Assembly: GCF_014596915.1 (NCBI RefSeq)
Contig: NZ_JACVWU010000013.1
Location: 62,001 to 126,000 of the forward strand
Reading direction: 5' to 3'
Length of the DNA: 64,000 nt
DNA from: Streptomyces sp. TRM68416
GTDB lineage: Bacteria > Actinomycetota > Actinomycetes > Streptomycetales > Streptomycetaceae
Positions 16,307 through 24,929 of the stretch are shown one piece after another (within the stretch, counting starts at the first letter, position 1; every line of letters starts with the position of its first letter). A program made the translations under genes and the position numbers. The notes under the pieces are model-generated. The model saw only the letters and a list, made by a program, of their open reading frames with translations. It was not told the origin of the DNA and did no database searches.

Positions 16307-16762
16307 CTAGGCCACCTGTTCGGGCTTGAGCGGCAGGGCGGCCCAGATCACCTTGCCGCCGCTCGCGGTGTGCTCGACGTCGCACACCCCGCCCGCCTCC
16401 CGGGTGATCTCGCGCACGAGGAGCAGCCCGCGCCCGCCGGTCCGGCCGTGGTCGGCCTCCAGGGCCGTCGGGCGGTAGGGGTGGTTGTCCTCCACGGACA
16501 CCCGCACCCACTCGGCGCCGACGGCGACCTCAACGGCGAGCATCGGCGACAGCAGTGCCGCGTGCCGGACGGCGTTCGTGACCAGCTCCGAAACGATCAG
16601 CAGCAGCCCCTGCACCAGCTCGTCCGAGATCGGTACTCCCTGGCGGTACAGCAGGTCCCGCACCGCGTGCCGCGCCTGCGGGACCGAGGCGTCCACCGCG
16701 GAGGCGGTGAACCGCCACACCCCTTCGTAGGGCAACGGGTCCGGGGACCCGTGGTTGTCCAT
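16307..16762 (-). CDS. Anti-sigma-factor-type ATP-binding protein (HATPase_c)
   Basis: Small GHKL ATPase of about 151 residues. The N-box is LLIVSELVTNAVRHA, the G1 region is VRVSVEDNHPYRP, and the G2 box is GRTGGRGLLLVREI. This matches the RsbW/SpoIIAB-like single-domain kinases that are very numerous in Streptomyces and bind sigma factors or anti-anti-sigma proteins. It likely acts in a partner-switching control module; its partner is not in this window. The ATG at 16762 follows GAGGGTGG by about 9 bases. A GTG at 16798 would add 12 residues. Confidence 0.85.
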   Translation of the reverse strand: MDNHGSPDPLPYEGVWRFTASAVDASVPQARHAVRDLLYRQGVPISDELVQGLLLIVSELVTNAVRHAALLSPMLAVEVAVGAEWVRVSVEDNHPYRPTALEADHGRTGGRGLLLVREITREAGGVCDVEHTASGGKVIWAALPLKPEQVA

Positions 16763-16936
16763 CGGCCGGTCGCCACCCTCGCGCTCGATTGTCGCCACAC
16801 GACGAGTGTTGGTAACGCACCGCTCCACACCGGATGCCTGAACAGAAGTCAGCGGATATCGAACGTTTCTGACCGTTGACGTATGACACAGTCGACTACG
16901 AGACCGCCCCTGCCCTTCTCGCACCAACTTTACGAA

Positions 16937-17548
16937 CTATTCGGGTTGTACGGGTTTGGCGGCGCCCTCCTGCTGTTCCGCTTCCGTCACCATGCCCACG
17001 ATCCGCCGCCCGCCGAAGCCGGTCGCGATCAGCCCCAGCCCGTCGAAGAGCAGCGCGAGGGCGAAGAACGTGCCGATGACGTACTTGCTGCTGCTCGGCC
17101 AGGAGGCCAGCACCAGGATGCCGAGGAGCAGGCCGAAGGCGCCCTGCACCAGGGTCCAGCCGAACTGGGGGCCGCGCACCACCAGACTGCCGACGAGCCG
17201 GAACACCCCGCCGGTGAGGAAGAGCAGCGCGGCGAACATGGTCAGCGCCTCGGCGGCCGCCTCCGGCCTGCGCATGATGACCACGCCGGCCGCGATGTTC
17301 AGCGCCGCGACCACCACGCCGAGCCAGAAGAAACTGGTGCCGCGCGCCTGGATCGCGTGCAGCAGGCCGACGGTGCCCCCGATCAGCAGCAACCATCCGA
17401 ACAGGATCATGGACGTCAGCGTGGCGACGCCGGTGTAGACGAGACCGACGAGGCCTGCCAGGACCAGGATCATGCCGAGCGCCGCGAGCCAGCCGAAGCC
17501 TCGGTGCAGCTTCGCCGCCTCGCCCGTGGGACCGGTGGACTTCGCCAT
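16937..17548 (-). CDS. HdeD/DUF308 family membrane protein
   Basis: Membrane protein of 203 residues with about six hydrophobic segments, including ALGMILVLAGLVGLVYTGVA, ILFGWLLLIGGTVGLLHAIQ and LLFLTGGVFRLVGSLVV. The pattern of paired short helices matches the HdeD-like DUF308 family. Family members are linked to acid or envelope stress, but the biochemical role is unknown. The C-terminus is charged and probably cytoplasmic. The ATG at 17548 has a strong GAGGAGGTG ribosome site. It stands alone, divergent from the crotonase gene. Confidence 0.85.
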   Translation of the reverse strand: MAKSTGPTGEAAKLHRGFGWLAALGMILVLAGLVGLVYTGVATLTSMILFGWLLLIGGTVGLLHAIQARGTSFFWLGVVVAALNIAAGVVIMRRPEAAAEALTMFAALLFLTGGVFRLVGSLVVRGPQFGWTLVQGAFGLLLGILVLASWPSSSKYVIGTFFALALLFDGLGLIATGFGGRRIVGMVTEAEQQEGAAKPVQPE

Positions 17549-17660
17549 GCGGCACCTCCTCGATCGGATGTCTGTTCCCGGTTCCCTTCGACCCTGCGCC
17601 GTAACGCGCTCGGGCGCCCTTCTTGATCGGCCGTCCGGTGGGGGCGGATAGCATCCGGCC

Positions 17661-18410
17661 ATGGAGCCGCAGCTGCTGCACGGCGTCACCGACTCGGTGG
17701 CCACCGTCGTCATCCACCACCCGGCCAAGCGCAACGCCATGACGGCCGCGATGTGGCGGGCGCTGCCGCCCCTCCTCGACGCCCTCGCGGCCGATCCGGA
17801 GGTGCGGGCGCTGGTGCTGACCGGAGCGGGCCAGACCTTCTGCGCGGGGGCGGACATCTCCGGCCTCCAGCACTCGGCGGAGGAGGCCCAGGGCCTCGCC
17901 GTACTCGCCGAGGAGGCCCTCGCGGCCTTCCCCAGGCCGACCCTGGCGGCCGTACGCGGGCACTGCGTGGGCGGCGGCGCACAGCTCGCGGCCGCCTGCG
18001 ACCTGCGGTTCGCCGAGGAGGGTTCGCTGTTCGGCGTGACACCGGCGAAGCTCGGCATCGTGTACCCGGCCTCCGCCACCCGCCGGCTGGTGTCGTTGAC
18101 GGGACCGGCGGCCGCCAAGTACCTGCTGTTCTCGGGCGAGCTGATCGACGCCGAGCGGGCGCTGCGCACCGGCCTGGTCGACGAGCTGCTGCCGGCCGGC
18201 GAACTGGACAAGCGGGTGGCGGAGTTCACCCGGGTGCTGGTGAGCCGCTCCCAGCTGACGCAGGCCGCGGCCAAGGAGTTCGCGAACGGGCGCACCGACC
18301 GGGACGCCTACTGGACCGAGCAGGCGCGCGGCAGCGGCGACACCGCGGAGGGCGTCACCGCCTTCCTTGAGCGCAGGGCGCCGCGCTTCACCTGGACTAC
18401 GTCGGGCTGA
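17661..18410 (+). CDS. Crotonase-fold protein lacking both hydratase glutamates
   Basis: Enoyl-CoA hydratase/isomerase superfamily, 249 residues. The oxyanion-hole elements are present: FCAGADISGL (about residues 60-69) and VGGGAQLAAACDLRFA (about 103-118). In classical hydratases the catalytic glutamates lie in GGGxEL and PExxLG. Here those positions are Q108 (GGGAQL) and A129 (TPAKLG). The CoA-binding fold looks intact, so the protein may be an isomerase, hydrolase or decarboxylase-type crotonase. The substrate is unknown. It is a single gene with no other fatty-acid genes beside it. Annotation as enoyl-CoA hydratase would be misleading. Confidence 0.85.
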   Translation: MEPQLLHGVTDSVATVVIHHPAKRNAMTAAMWRALPPLLDALAADPEVRALVLTGAGQTFCAGADISGLQHSAEEAQGLAVLAEEALAAFPRPTLAAVRGHCVGGGAQLAAACDLRFAEEGSLFGVTPAKLGIVYPASATRRLVSLTGPAAAKYLLFSGELIDAERALRTGLVDELLPAGELDKRVAEFTRVLVSRSQLTQAAAKEFANGRTDRDAYWTEQARGSGDTAEGVTAFLERRAPRFTWTTSG

Positions 18411-18411
18411 C

Positions 18412-18500
18412 GCGGCTCCACGCGCGCGGGGAGGCAGTCGACCGGCGTCCCAAGGTGCCTGCCTGCCCGGCCGCGGCTCCACGCGCGCGGGAGGCAGTCG
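18412..18500 (+). repeat. Two 28-29 bp direct repeats after the crotonase gene
   Basis: GCGGCTCCACGCGCGCGG followed by GAGGCAGTCG occurs at 18412-18440 and again, one G shorter, at 18473-18500, separated by 32 bases. They begin just after the crotonase stop. No hairpin or gene explains them. Confidence 0.75.
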
Positions 18501-18544
18501 CAATGACGGGTTCCCCACCTTTTCCGCCACCCTTGACCGCGGAT

Positions 18545-18558
18545 ACCAAGCGGTCGGT
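18545..18558. promoter_or_regulatory. Possible TetR-type operator before the SCO6745-family gene
   Basis: ACCAAGCGGTCGGT is a partial palindrome (10 of 14 positions symmetric) 12 bases upstream of the next start. It resembles TetR sites of acyl-CoA or phenylacetate regulators. The resemblance is from memory. Confidence 0.3.
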
Positions 18559-18570
18559 AACCTGCCCGGC

Positions 18571-19440
18571 ATGACTACTGCCGTCCTTGACGCGCGCGCG
18601 GGCCGCCGCTGCCACAACGCGCTCAACACCCTGCACTCGATGCACTACTTCGCCCCCGAGCTGGGCCAGGAGCTGGGCGCGCTCGGGATCACCCATCCCA
18701 AGGCCGTGAACCTCGCGGTGCGGGCCGCCGCGCTGGGCGCGGTCGGGGCCGGCACGGTGGCGGCGACCTTCTACAACTACAAGTACGAGACCGTCGCCCG
18801 GCATGTCCCCGCCGTCTGGGAGACCGCCGCCCCGGACCGGGTCCTGGCCGCACGCGCGCGTGCGGCCGACGCCATGCTGCGCCGGCTGCTCGGCGAGGAG
18901 GCCCTGGCGTCCGCGGAGATGGCGGAGGCCGCACAGCTCGCCCTGCGCGCCACCGAGGCCTGCTCGCGCGCCGCCCGGCCGCTGTACGCGGCCCACGCCG
19001 ACCTGCCGGTCCCCGAGGAGCCGCACCTGGCCTACTTCCACGCCGCCACACTGCTGCGCGAGCACCGGGGCGACGGGCATCTCGCCGCACTGACGGCCGC
19101 CGAACTCGACGGTCTGGAGGCCGTGGTCACGCACACCGCGACCGGCCGCGGCTTCACCCCGACGTGGGTGCTGCGCACCCGTGGCTGGACCCAGGACGAG
19201 TGGGACGCGGCGGTCGGCCGGCTGCGCGAGCGCGGGCTGGTGGACGCGTCCGGCGAACTGACCGAGAGCGGAGTCGCCCTGCGCGACGAGGTCGAGCGGC
19301 AGACGGACCGGCTGGACCGGGCCCCCTACGAGCACCTGGGCGCGCAGGCCGTCGCCCGTCTGACGGAACTCGGCACCGGATTCGTACGCACCGCCCTCGC
19401 CGCGGGCGCCTACCCGGCGGACCTGATCGGCAAGGCCTGA
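18571..19440 (+). CDS. SCO6745-family protein (helix-turn-helix-like C-terminus)
   Basis: Protein of 289 residues starting MTTAVLDARAGRRCHNALNT, with LHSMHYFAPELGQELGALGI near the start. The N-terminal two thirds is predicted helical. The C-terminal part, GWTQDEWDAAVGRLRERGLV followed by DASGELTESGVALRDEVERQ, has the pattern of a winged-helix MarR-like module. I recall the family name SCO6745 for such proteins, which fits the position of this gene relative to idi. Function is unknown; a regulator or ligand-binding protein is possible. The ATG at 18571 is supported by coding bias. Confidence 0.75.
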   Translation: MTTAVLDARAGRRCHNALNTLHSMHYFAPELGQELGALGITHPKAVNLAVRAAALGAVGAGTVAATFYNYKYETVARHVPAVWETAAPDRVLAARARAADAMLRRLLGEEALASAEMAEAAQLALRATEACSRAARPLYAAHADLPVPEEPHLAYFHAATLLREHRGDGHLAALTAAELDGLEAVVTHTATGRGFTPTWVLRTRGWTQDEWDAAVGRLRERGLVDASGELTESGVALRDEVERQTDRLDRAPYEHLGAQAVARLTELGTGFVRTALAAGAYPADLIGKA

Positions 19441-19526
19441 TCCATCCGGCGGCGCATGGTGGGACGCGGGCGAGGTACCCGGGGCCTCCCGGTCGGGTGC
19501 GGCCGGGGAGAGGAAAGGGGACGTCC

Positions 19527-19658
19527 GTGTTCCGTGCCATCGGAGATGTACTGCGCCAGATCGGTGGGGCGATCGCCACCGTGGTGACGCTGCCGTTCCG
19601 GGCGCTGGCCCGGCTCTTCGGCGGAGCCTCGGGTTCCACAAGGAGCCGCCGGGTCTGA
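19527..19658 (+). CDS. LPFR-motif small protein
   Basis: A 43-residue ORF with GTG start and AGGAAAGGGG upstream. The product is MFRAIGDVLRQIGGAIATVV, then TLPFRALARLFGGASGSTRS and RRV. The TLPFRALARLFGG core matches the small actinobacterial family named for its LPFR motif, as I recall. It is amphipathic and basic and may sit on the membrane. Function is unknown. It is an isolated small gene between the SCO6745-like gene and tex. Confidence 0.75.
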   Translation: MFRAIGDVLRQIGGAIATVVTLPFRALARLFGGASGSTRSRRV

Positions 19659-19738
19659 TGCCCGCGCCCTGATCCCCGGCTGTCGGTGTCACCTGCCACA
19701 ATTGCCGCGCAACCTCAGTGAGAAGGCGGTACGGGATC

Positions 19739-22093
19739 GTGACGACACCCGGGTCCAACGGATCGAACAACGCGGGATCCATCGAAGGCAGGATCGCCGG
19801 GGAGCTCGGCGTACGGGAGCGGCAGGTCAAGGCCGCCGTGGAACTGCTCGACGGCGGTTCGACGGTGCCCTTCATCGCCCGCTACCGCAAGGAAGCCACC
19901 GACATGCTCGACGATGCGCAACTGCGCACGATCGAGGAGCGGCTGCGCTATCTGCGGGAGCTGGAGGAGCGGCGGACGGCGATCCTCGACTCGGTGCGTG
20001 AGCAGGGCAAGCTCACCGAGGAGCTGGAGGCGCGGATCCGCGGTGCGGAGACCAAGGCCCGCCTGGAGGACATCTACCTCCCCTTCAAGCCCAAGCGCCG
20101 CACGAAGGCGCAGATCGCGCGCGAGGCGGGTCTTGAGCCGCTCGCCGAGGGGCTGCTCGCGGACCCGGCGGTCGAACCGCAGGCCGCGGCCGCCGCGTTC
20201 GTCGACCCCGACAAGGGCGTGGCCGATCCGCAGGCCGCCCTGGACGGCGCCCGGGCCATCCTCACCGAGCGGTTCTCGGAGGACGCCGACCTGATCGGCG
20301 AGCTGCGCGAGCGCATGTGGGTGCGCGGACGGCTGGCCGCCAAGGTGCGGGAGGGCAAGGAGGAGGCGGGCGCCAAGTTCGCCGACTACTTCGACTTCGC
20401 CGAGCCGTTCACCGAGCTGCCCTCGCACCGCATCCTGGCGATGCTGCGCGGCGAGAAGGAGGAGGTCCTCGACCTCGTCCTGGAGCCGGAGGAGGCCACC
20501 GAGGGGCCTTCGTCCTACGAGGGGATCGTCGCCGCGAAGTTCGGGATCGCCGACCGGGGCCGCCCCGCCGACAAGTGGCTGACGGACACGGTCCGCTGGG
20601 CCTGGCGGACCCGGATCCTCGTCCACCTGGGCATCGACCTGCGGCTGAGGCTGCGGACGGCCGCCGAGGACGAGGCGGTCGACGTCTTCGCCGCCAACCT
20701 CCGTGACCTGCTGCTCGCCGCCCCGGCCGGCACCCGCGCGACGCTGGGCCTCGACCCGGGCTTCCGTACGGGTGTGAAGGTCGCCGCGGTGGACGCGACC
20801 GGCAAGGTCGTCGCGACGGACGTGATCTATCCCCACGTCCCCGCCAACAAGTGGGACGAGGCGATCGCCAAGCTGGCCCGGCTGGCGAAGGAGCACGCGG
20901 TCGAACTGGTTGCGATCGGCAACGGCACGGCCTCCCGCGAGACGGACAAGCTCGCCGGTGAACTGATCACCAAGCACCCCGAGTTGAAGCTCACCAAGGT
21001 GATGGTGTCCGAGGCGGGCGCCTCCGTGTACTCGGCCTCCGCGTTCGCCTCGCAGGAGCTGCCCGACATGGACGTGTCGCTGCGCGGCGCGGTCTCGATC
21101 GCGCGCCGCCTCCAGGACCCGCTCGCCGAGCTGGTGAAGATCGACCCGAAGTCGATCGGCGTGGGCCAGTACCAGCACGACCTGTCCGAGGTGAAGCTGT
21201 CCCGCTCGCTGGACGCGGTCGTGGAGGACTGTGTGAACGGCGTGGGCGTCGACGTGAACACGGCGTCCGCCCCGCTGCTCGCCCGCGTCTCCGGCATCAC
21301 CTCCGGCCTCGCCGAGAACATCGTGGCGCACCGCGACTCCCACGGCCCGTTCCGGTCGCGCGCGGAGCTGAAGAAGGTCCCGCGGCTCGGCCCGAAGGCG
21401 TACGAGCAGTGCGCGGGCTTCCTGCGGATCCGGGGCGGCGACGACCCGCTGGACGCCTCCAGCGTGCACCCGGAGGCGTACCCGGTGGTCCGCCGCATGG
21501 TGAAGACGTCCGGCCAGGAAGTGGCCGCGCTCATCGGCAACACGGGTGTGCTGCGTTCGCTGCGGCCGCAGGAGTTCGTGGACGACACGTTCGGTCTGCC
21601 GACCGTGAGCGACATCCTGAAGGAGCTGGAGAAGCCGGGGCGCGACCCGCGGCCCGCGTTCAGGACGGCCACCTTCAAGGAGGGCGTCGAGAAGATCTCC
21701 GATCTGTCGTCCGGGATGGTCCTGGAGGGCGTGGTCACCAATGTGGCGGCGTTCGGCGCGTTCGTGGACGTCGGTGTCCACCAGGACGGGCTGGTGCATG
21801 TCTCCGCGATGTCGAAGACGTTCGTGAAGGATCCGCGGGAAGTGGTCAAGCCCGGTGACATCGTCAAGGTGAAGGTGCTGGACGTCGACATTCCGCGGAA
21901 GCGGATCTCGCTGACGTTGCGCCTGGACGACGAGGCAAAGGCCTCCGGCGGTGAGCGGCGACGGGAGCGTGGCCAGCGTCCGCCTCAGCAGCGGCAGCAA
22001 CGGCCGCAGCGGCAGGCTCCGCCGGCCAACGGGGCGATGGCCGACGCGCTTCGGCGTGCGGGGTTGTTGGATCCGAAGAACAAGGGGCGGTAG
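19739..22093 (+). CDS. tex: Tex family RNA-binding transcriptional accessory protein
   Basis: Large cytoplasmic nucleic-acid-binding protein of 784 residues. The N-terminal helical region has VKAAVELLDGGSTVPFIARY and RKEATDMLDDAQLRTIEERL. The YqgF-like domain has LGLDPGFRTGVKVAAVDATG. Helix-hairpin-helix segments include GVDVNTASAPLLARVSGITS. The C-terminal S1 domain is GMVLEGVVTNVAAFGAFVDV. The tail is Gln/Arg-rich and disordered. The GTG at 19739 is taken as start; an ATG at 19718 would add seven residues. It is a single gene whose 3' side abuts a repeat element shared with the convergent ABC-F gene. Confidence 0.95.
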   Translation: MTTPGSNGSNNAGSIEGRIAGELGVRERQVKAAVELLDGGSTVPFIARYRKEATDMLDDAQLRTIEERLRYLRELEERRTAILDSVREQGKLTEELEARIRGAETKARLEDIYLPFKPKRRTKAQIAREAGLEPLAEGLLADPAVEPQAAAAAFVDPDKGVADPQAALDGARAILTERFSEDADLIGELRERMWVRGRLAAKVREGKEEAGAKFADYFDFAEPFTELPSHRILAMLRGEKEEVLDLVLEPEEATEGPSSYEGIVAAKFGIADRGRPADKWLTDTVRWAWRTRILVHLGIDLRLRLRTAAEDEAVDVFAANLRDLLLAAPAGTRATLGLDPGFRTGVKVAAVDATGKVVATDVIYPHVPANKWDEAIAKLARLAKEHAVELVAIGNGTASRETDKLAGELITKHPELKLTKVMVSEAGASVYSASAFASQELPDMDVSLRGAVSIARRLQDPLAELVKIDPKSIGVGQYQHDLSEVKLSRSLDAVVEDCVNGVGVDVNTASAPLLARVSGITSGLAENIVAHRDSHGPFRSRAELKKVPRLGPKAYEQCAGFLRIRGGDDPLDASSVHPEAYPVVRRMVKTSGQEVAALIGNTGVLRSLRPQEFVDDTFGLPTVSDILKELEKPGRDPRPAFRTATFKEGVEKISDLSSGMVLEGVVTNVAAFGAFVDVGVHQDGLVHVSAMSKTFVKDPREVVKPGDIVKVKVLDVDIPRKRISLTLRLDDEAKASGGERRRERGQRPPQQRQQRPQRQAPPANGAMADALRRAGLLDPKNKGR

Positions 22094-22114
22094 CGGTGGT
22101 GGGGAACTGCGGGC

Positions 22115-22162
22115 CGGTTGTGGCCGGTCGCGCGGTTCCCCGCGCCCCTCACGGCGCTTCGG
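22115..22162 (+). repeat. Degenerate intergenic hairpin repeat overlapping a stop codon
   Basis: TTGTGGCCGGTCGCGCGGTT followed by CCCCGCGCCCCTCACGGCGC is a copy of the family described at 15319, with the hairpin partly eroded. The stop codon of the minus-strand ABC-F gene (22149-22151) lies inside it. Confidence 0.75.
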
Positions 22163-23792
22163 TCACCTTGCCTGCATGGACCTCCAGGCGGCGGGTCACC
22201 CTGACCGCGTCCAGCATGCGGCGGTCGTGGGTGACCAGCAGGAGCGTGCCCTCGTACGCCTCCAGGGCCGACTCCAGTTGTTCGATCGCCGGGAGGTCGA
22301 GGTGGTTGGTCGGCTCGTCGAGGACGAGGAGGTTGACGCCTCGGCCCTGGAGCAGCGCCAGCGCGGCTCGCGTGCGCTCGCCCGGGGAGAGTGAGGCCGC
22401 CGGGCGCAGGACGTGGTCCGACTTCAGGCCGAACTTGGCCAGCAGGGTGCGGACCTCGACCGGTTCCGTGTCGGGGACGGCCGCGTGGAACGCGTCCAGC
22501 AGGCACTCCTCGCCGTGGAAGCGCTTGCGGGCCTGGTCGACCTCGCCGATCAGGACGCCGGAGCCGAGGGAGGCCTCCCCCGCGCTCAGCGGGACACGGC
22601 CCAGCAGGGCCCCGAGCAGGGTCGACTTGCCCGCGCCGTTCGCGCCGGTCACCGCCACCCGGTCCGCCCAGTCGATCTGGAGGGAGACGGGGCCGAGGGT
22701 GAAGCCGTCGCGGCGCACCTCGGCGTCGCGGAGGGTGGCGACGACGGCGCCGGACCGCGGGGCCGACGCGATCTCCATGCGCAGTTCCCACTCCTTGCGG
22801 GGCTCCTCGACGACGTCGAGGCGTTCGATCATGCGCTGGGTCTGGCGGGCCTTGGCCGCCTGCTTCTCGCTGGCCTCGCTGCGGAACTTGCGGCCGATCT
22901 TGTCGTTGTCGTTGCCCGCCTTGCGGCGCGCGTTCTTCACGCCCTTGTCCATCCAGGAGCGCTGCATCTGCGCCCGGTCCTGGAGGGCGGCCTTCTTGTC
23001 GGCGTACTCCTCGTAGTCCTCGCGCGCGTGCCGGCGGGCGACCTCGCGTTCCTCCAGGTAGGCCTCGTAGCCGCCGCCGTAGAGGTTGATCTGCTGCTGG
23101 GCGAGGTCGAGTTCGAGAACCTTGGTGACGGTGCGGGTGAGGAACTCGCGGTCGTGGCTGACGACGACCGTGCCGGCGCGCAGGCCGGTGACGAAGCGTT
23201 CGAGGCGTTCCAGGCCGTCGAGGTCGAGGTCGTTGGTGGGCTCGTCGAGGAGGAAGACGTCGTAGCGGGAGAGCAGCAGGGAGGCGAGGCCCGCCCGTGC
23301 CGCCTGGCCGCCGGACAGGGACGTCATCGGCTGGTCCAGGTCGACGGCCAGGCCGAGGGAGTCGGCGATTTCCTCGGCGCGTTCGTCGAGGTCGGCGCCG
23401 CCGAGGTCGAGCCAGCGCTCCAGGCTCGTCGCGTACGCGTCGTCGGCGCCCGGGGCGCCGTCGACCAGCGCCTGGGTGGCCTCGTCCATGAGGCGCTGGG
23501 CCTCGCTGACACCGGTGCGGCGGGCCAGGAACCCGCGCACGGTCTCGCCCGGGCGCCGCTCCGGCTCCTGCGGGAGGTGGCCGACGCTGGCCGTCGGCGG
23601 GGACAGGCGCAGTTCGCCCTCCTCCGGCGCGGCGAGGCCGGCGAGCATCCTGAGAAGGGTGGACTTGCCGGCGCCGTTGGCCCCGACCAGTCCGATCACG
23701 TCTCCGGGGGCGACGACGAGGTCGAGTCCGCTGAACAGGGCGCGGTCGCCGTGGCCGGCGGCGAGGTTCTTCACGACGAGAGTGGCAGTCAT
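22149..23792 (-). CDS. ABC-F family ATPase
   Basis: Two ABC domains in one chain, 547 residues, no membrane segments. Domain 1 has GLVGANGAGKSTLLRMLAGL, LSGGQAARAGLASLLL and VFLLDEPTNDLDLDG. Domain 2 has VAVTGANGAGKSTLLGALLG, LSPGERTRAALALL and LVLDEPTNHLDLP. Between them lies a charged linker with EREVARRHAREDYEEYADKK, the P-site tRNA-interaction motif region of ABC-F factors. Such proteins act on ribosomes in translation rescue or antibiotic protection. The stop lies in a repeat element. Whether it gives drug resistance cannot be read from sequence. Confidence 0.92.
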   Translation of the reverse strand: MTATLVVKNLAAGHGDRALFSGLDLVVAPGDVIGLVGANGAGKSTLLRMLAGLAAPEEGELRLSPPTASVGHLPQEPERRPGETVRGFLARRTGVSEAQRLMDEATQALVDGAPGADDAYATSLERWLDLGGADLDERAEEIADSLGLAVDLDQPMTSLSGGQAARAGLASLLLSRYDVFLLDEPTNDLDLDGLERLERFVTGLRAGTVVVSHDREFLTRTVTKVLELDLAQQQINLYGGGYEAYLEEREVARRHAREDYEEYADKKAALQDRAQMQRSWMDKGVKNARRKAGNDNDKIGRKFRSEASEKQAAKARQTQRMIERLDVVEEPRKEWELRMEIASAPRSGAVVATLRDAEVRRDGFTLGPVSLQIDWADRVAVTGANGAGKSTLLGALLGRVPLSAGEASLGSGVLIGEVDQARKRFHGEECLLDAFHAAVPDTEPVEVRTLLAKFGLKSDHVLRPAASLSPGERTRAALALLQGRGVNLLVLDEPTNHLDLPAIEQLESALEAYEGTLLLVTHDRRMLDAVRVTRRLEVHAGKVTEAP

Positions 23793-23840
23793 CAGGGCCC
23801 TGATCCTAGTCGCCGGGTCCGGGGGCCCTATGTCCCCGTC

Positions 23841-24863
23841 TCACCTGGCCATCGCCGCCACCAGCACGCTTCCCGAGGTCCGGGCCACCACGAAGGACTC
23901 CCCCTTCACGGCCCTGGCGTCCAGGGCGATGCGGTGGCGGCCCGCATCCAGGACGCCGTCGAAGACCTCGTGGACGTGGGCGCGGTACAGGCGGTCCAGG
24001 CGGTAGGCGGTCAGCCGGACCCGGCAGGGTGAGCTCACCTCGATGCCCGCCTCGCCGTCGGCGGCCACCAGGCGGGTCAGCCGGCGCTGCTGCACGGGGC
24101 TGCGGTCCAGCGCGTGCTCGATCTGCGCGACGAGCAGGGGCACGATCGGGGCGAGGCCGTCGACGTAGGCCACGTCGACGCCGGCGCGGTCGAAGGCGCG
24201 GCGCACGGCGGAGCGGTCCTGCTCGATGACGGCGCGGCCGAAGGCGACGGCGCCGTAGGCCCGCAGTTCGTCGGCGGGGACGTGCTCGGCGTCCCGGGTG
24301 ATGTCGGCGCCGATGCCGATGGTGCGCAGGGCGGCGGCGAGCTTGGCCAGCAGGGCGACGCGGGCGCCGATGAGCAGGACGCGGCGGCGGGAGGCGTGGG
24401 CGGCCCGGTCCAGGAGGGAGGCCAGCGCCGCCCGGTACGCGGCGCCCTGGAAGCGGAACGGCCCTATGCCGTGGTAGCCGTTGAGCTCCAGGTCGGCGTG
24501 GTCGGCGGTCTGCCAGGCGAAGTCGCGCCAGATGTAGTCCTCGCCGTCGCGCTCGACGGCCGCGGTGACCGCGCCGCAGCTGAGGTTCTCGCACTCGGGG
24601 CAGCCGTAGATGACGTAGCGGCCGTCCGGGAGCGGTGGTTCGGCTTCCAGCAGGAGGCTGCGCACCTGGGCGGTGAAGATGGCGGGCGGGACGTCGGAGG
24701 CGAGCGGGGAGACGGCGTCGAGGTCGGAGAGCCGGAACAGCAGCGGGCGCCCGTCGACGATGAAGTCCACGAAGTCCCGGTGGACTTGGTAGTCACCGTT
24801 GGCGAGGACTCCACCGGCACGCATCGCCGGTGCCAGGCCGAAGGACGCGTACTCGGCAGACAT
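23841..24863 (-). CDS. Conserved protein of unknown function (oxidoreductase-like region)
   Basis: A 340-residue soluble protein starting MSAEYASFGLAPAMRAGGVL. It has YVIYGCPECENLSCGAVTAA with three cysteines that could bind metal, then VLLIGARVALLAKLAAALRT, a Rossmann-like beta-alpha unit. The C-terminal 90 residues (RLTAYRLDRLYRAHVHEVFD, then AGRHRIALDARAVKGESFVV) look like a small beta-sandwich seen at the ends of secreted proteins, though no signal peptide is present. It is divergent from the DAO gene. Function unknown. Confidence 0.7.
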   Translation of the reverse strand: MSAEYASFGLAPAMRAGGVLANGDYQVHRDFVDFIVDGRPLLFRLSDLDAVSPLASDVPPAIFTAQVRSLLLEAEPPLPDGRYVIYGCPECENLSCGAVTAAVERDGEDYIWRDFAWQTADHADLELNGYHGIGPFRFQGAAYRAALASLLDRAAHASRRRVLLIGARVALLAKLAAALRTIGIGADITRDAEHVPADELRAYGAVAFGRAVIEQDRSAVRRAFDRAGVDVAYVDGLAPIVPLLVAQIEHALDRSPVQQRRLTRLVAADGEAGIEVSSPCRVRLTAYRLDRLYRAHVHEVFDGVLDAGRHRIALDARAVKGESFVVARTSGSVLVAAMAR

Positions 24864-24929
24864 GCTGTGAGTATCCCCAGCACGGGGGTGGTGCGAGCAC
24901 GGCATGGCACATTCCGCTACCGTCCCCGC

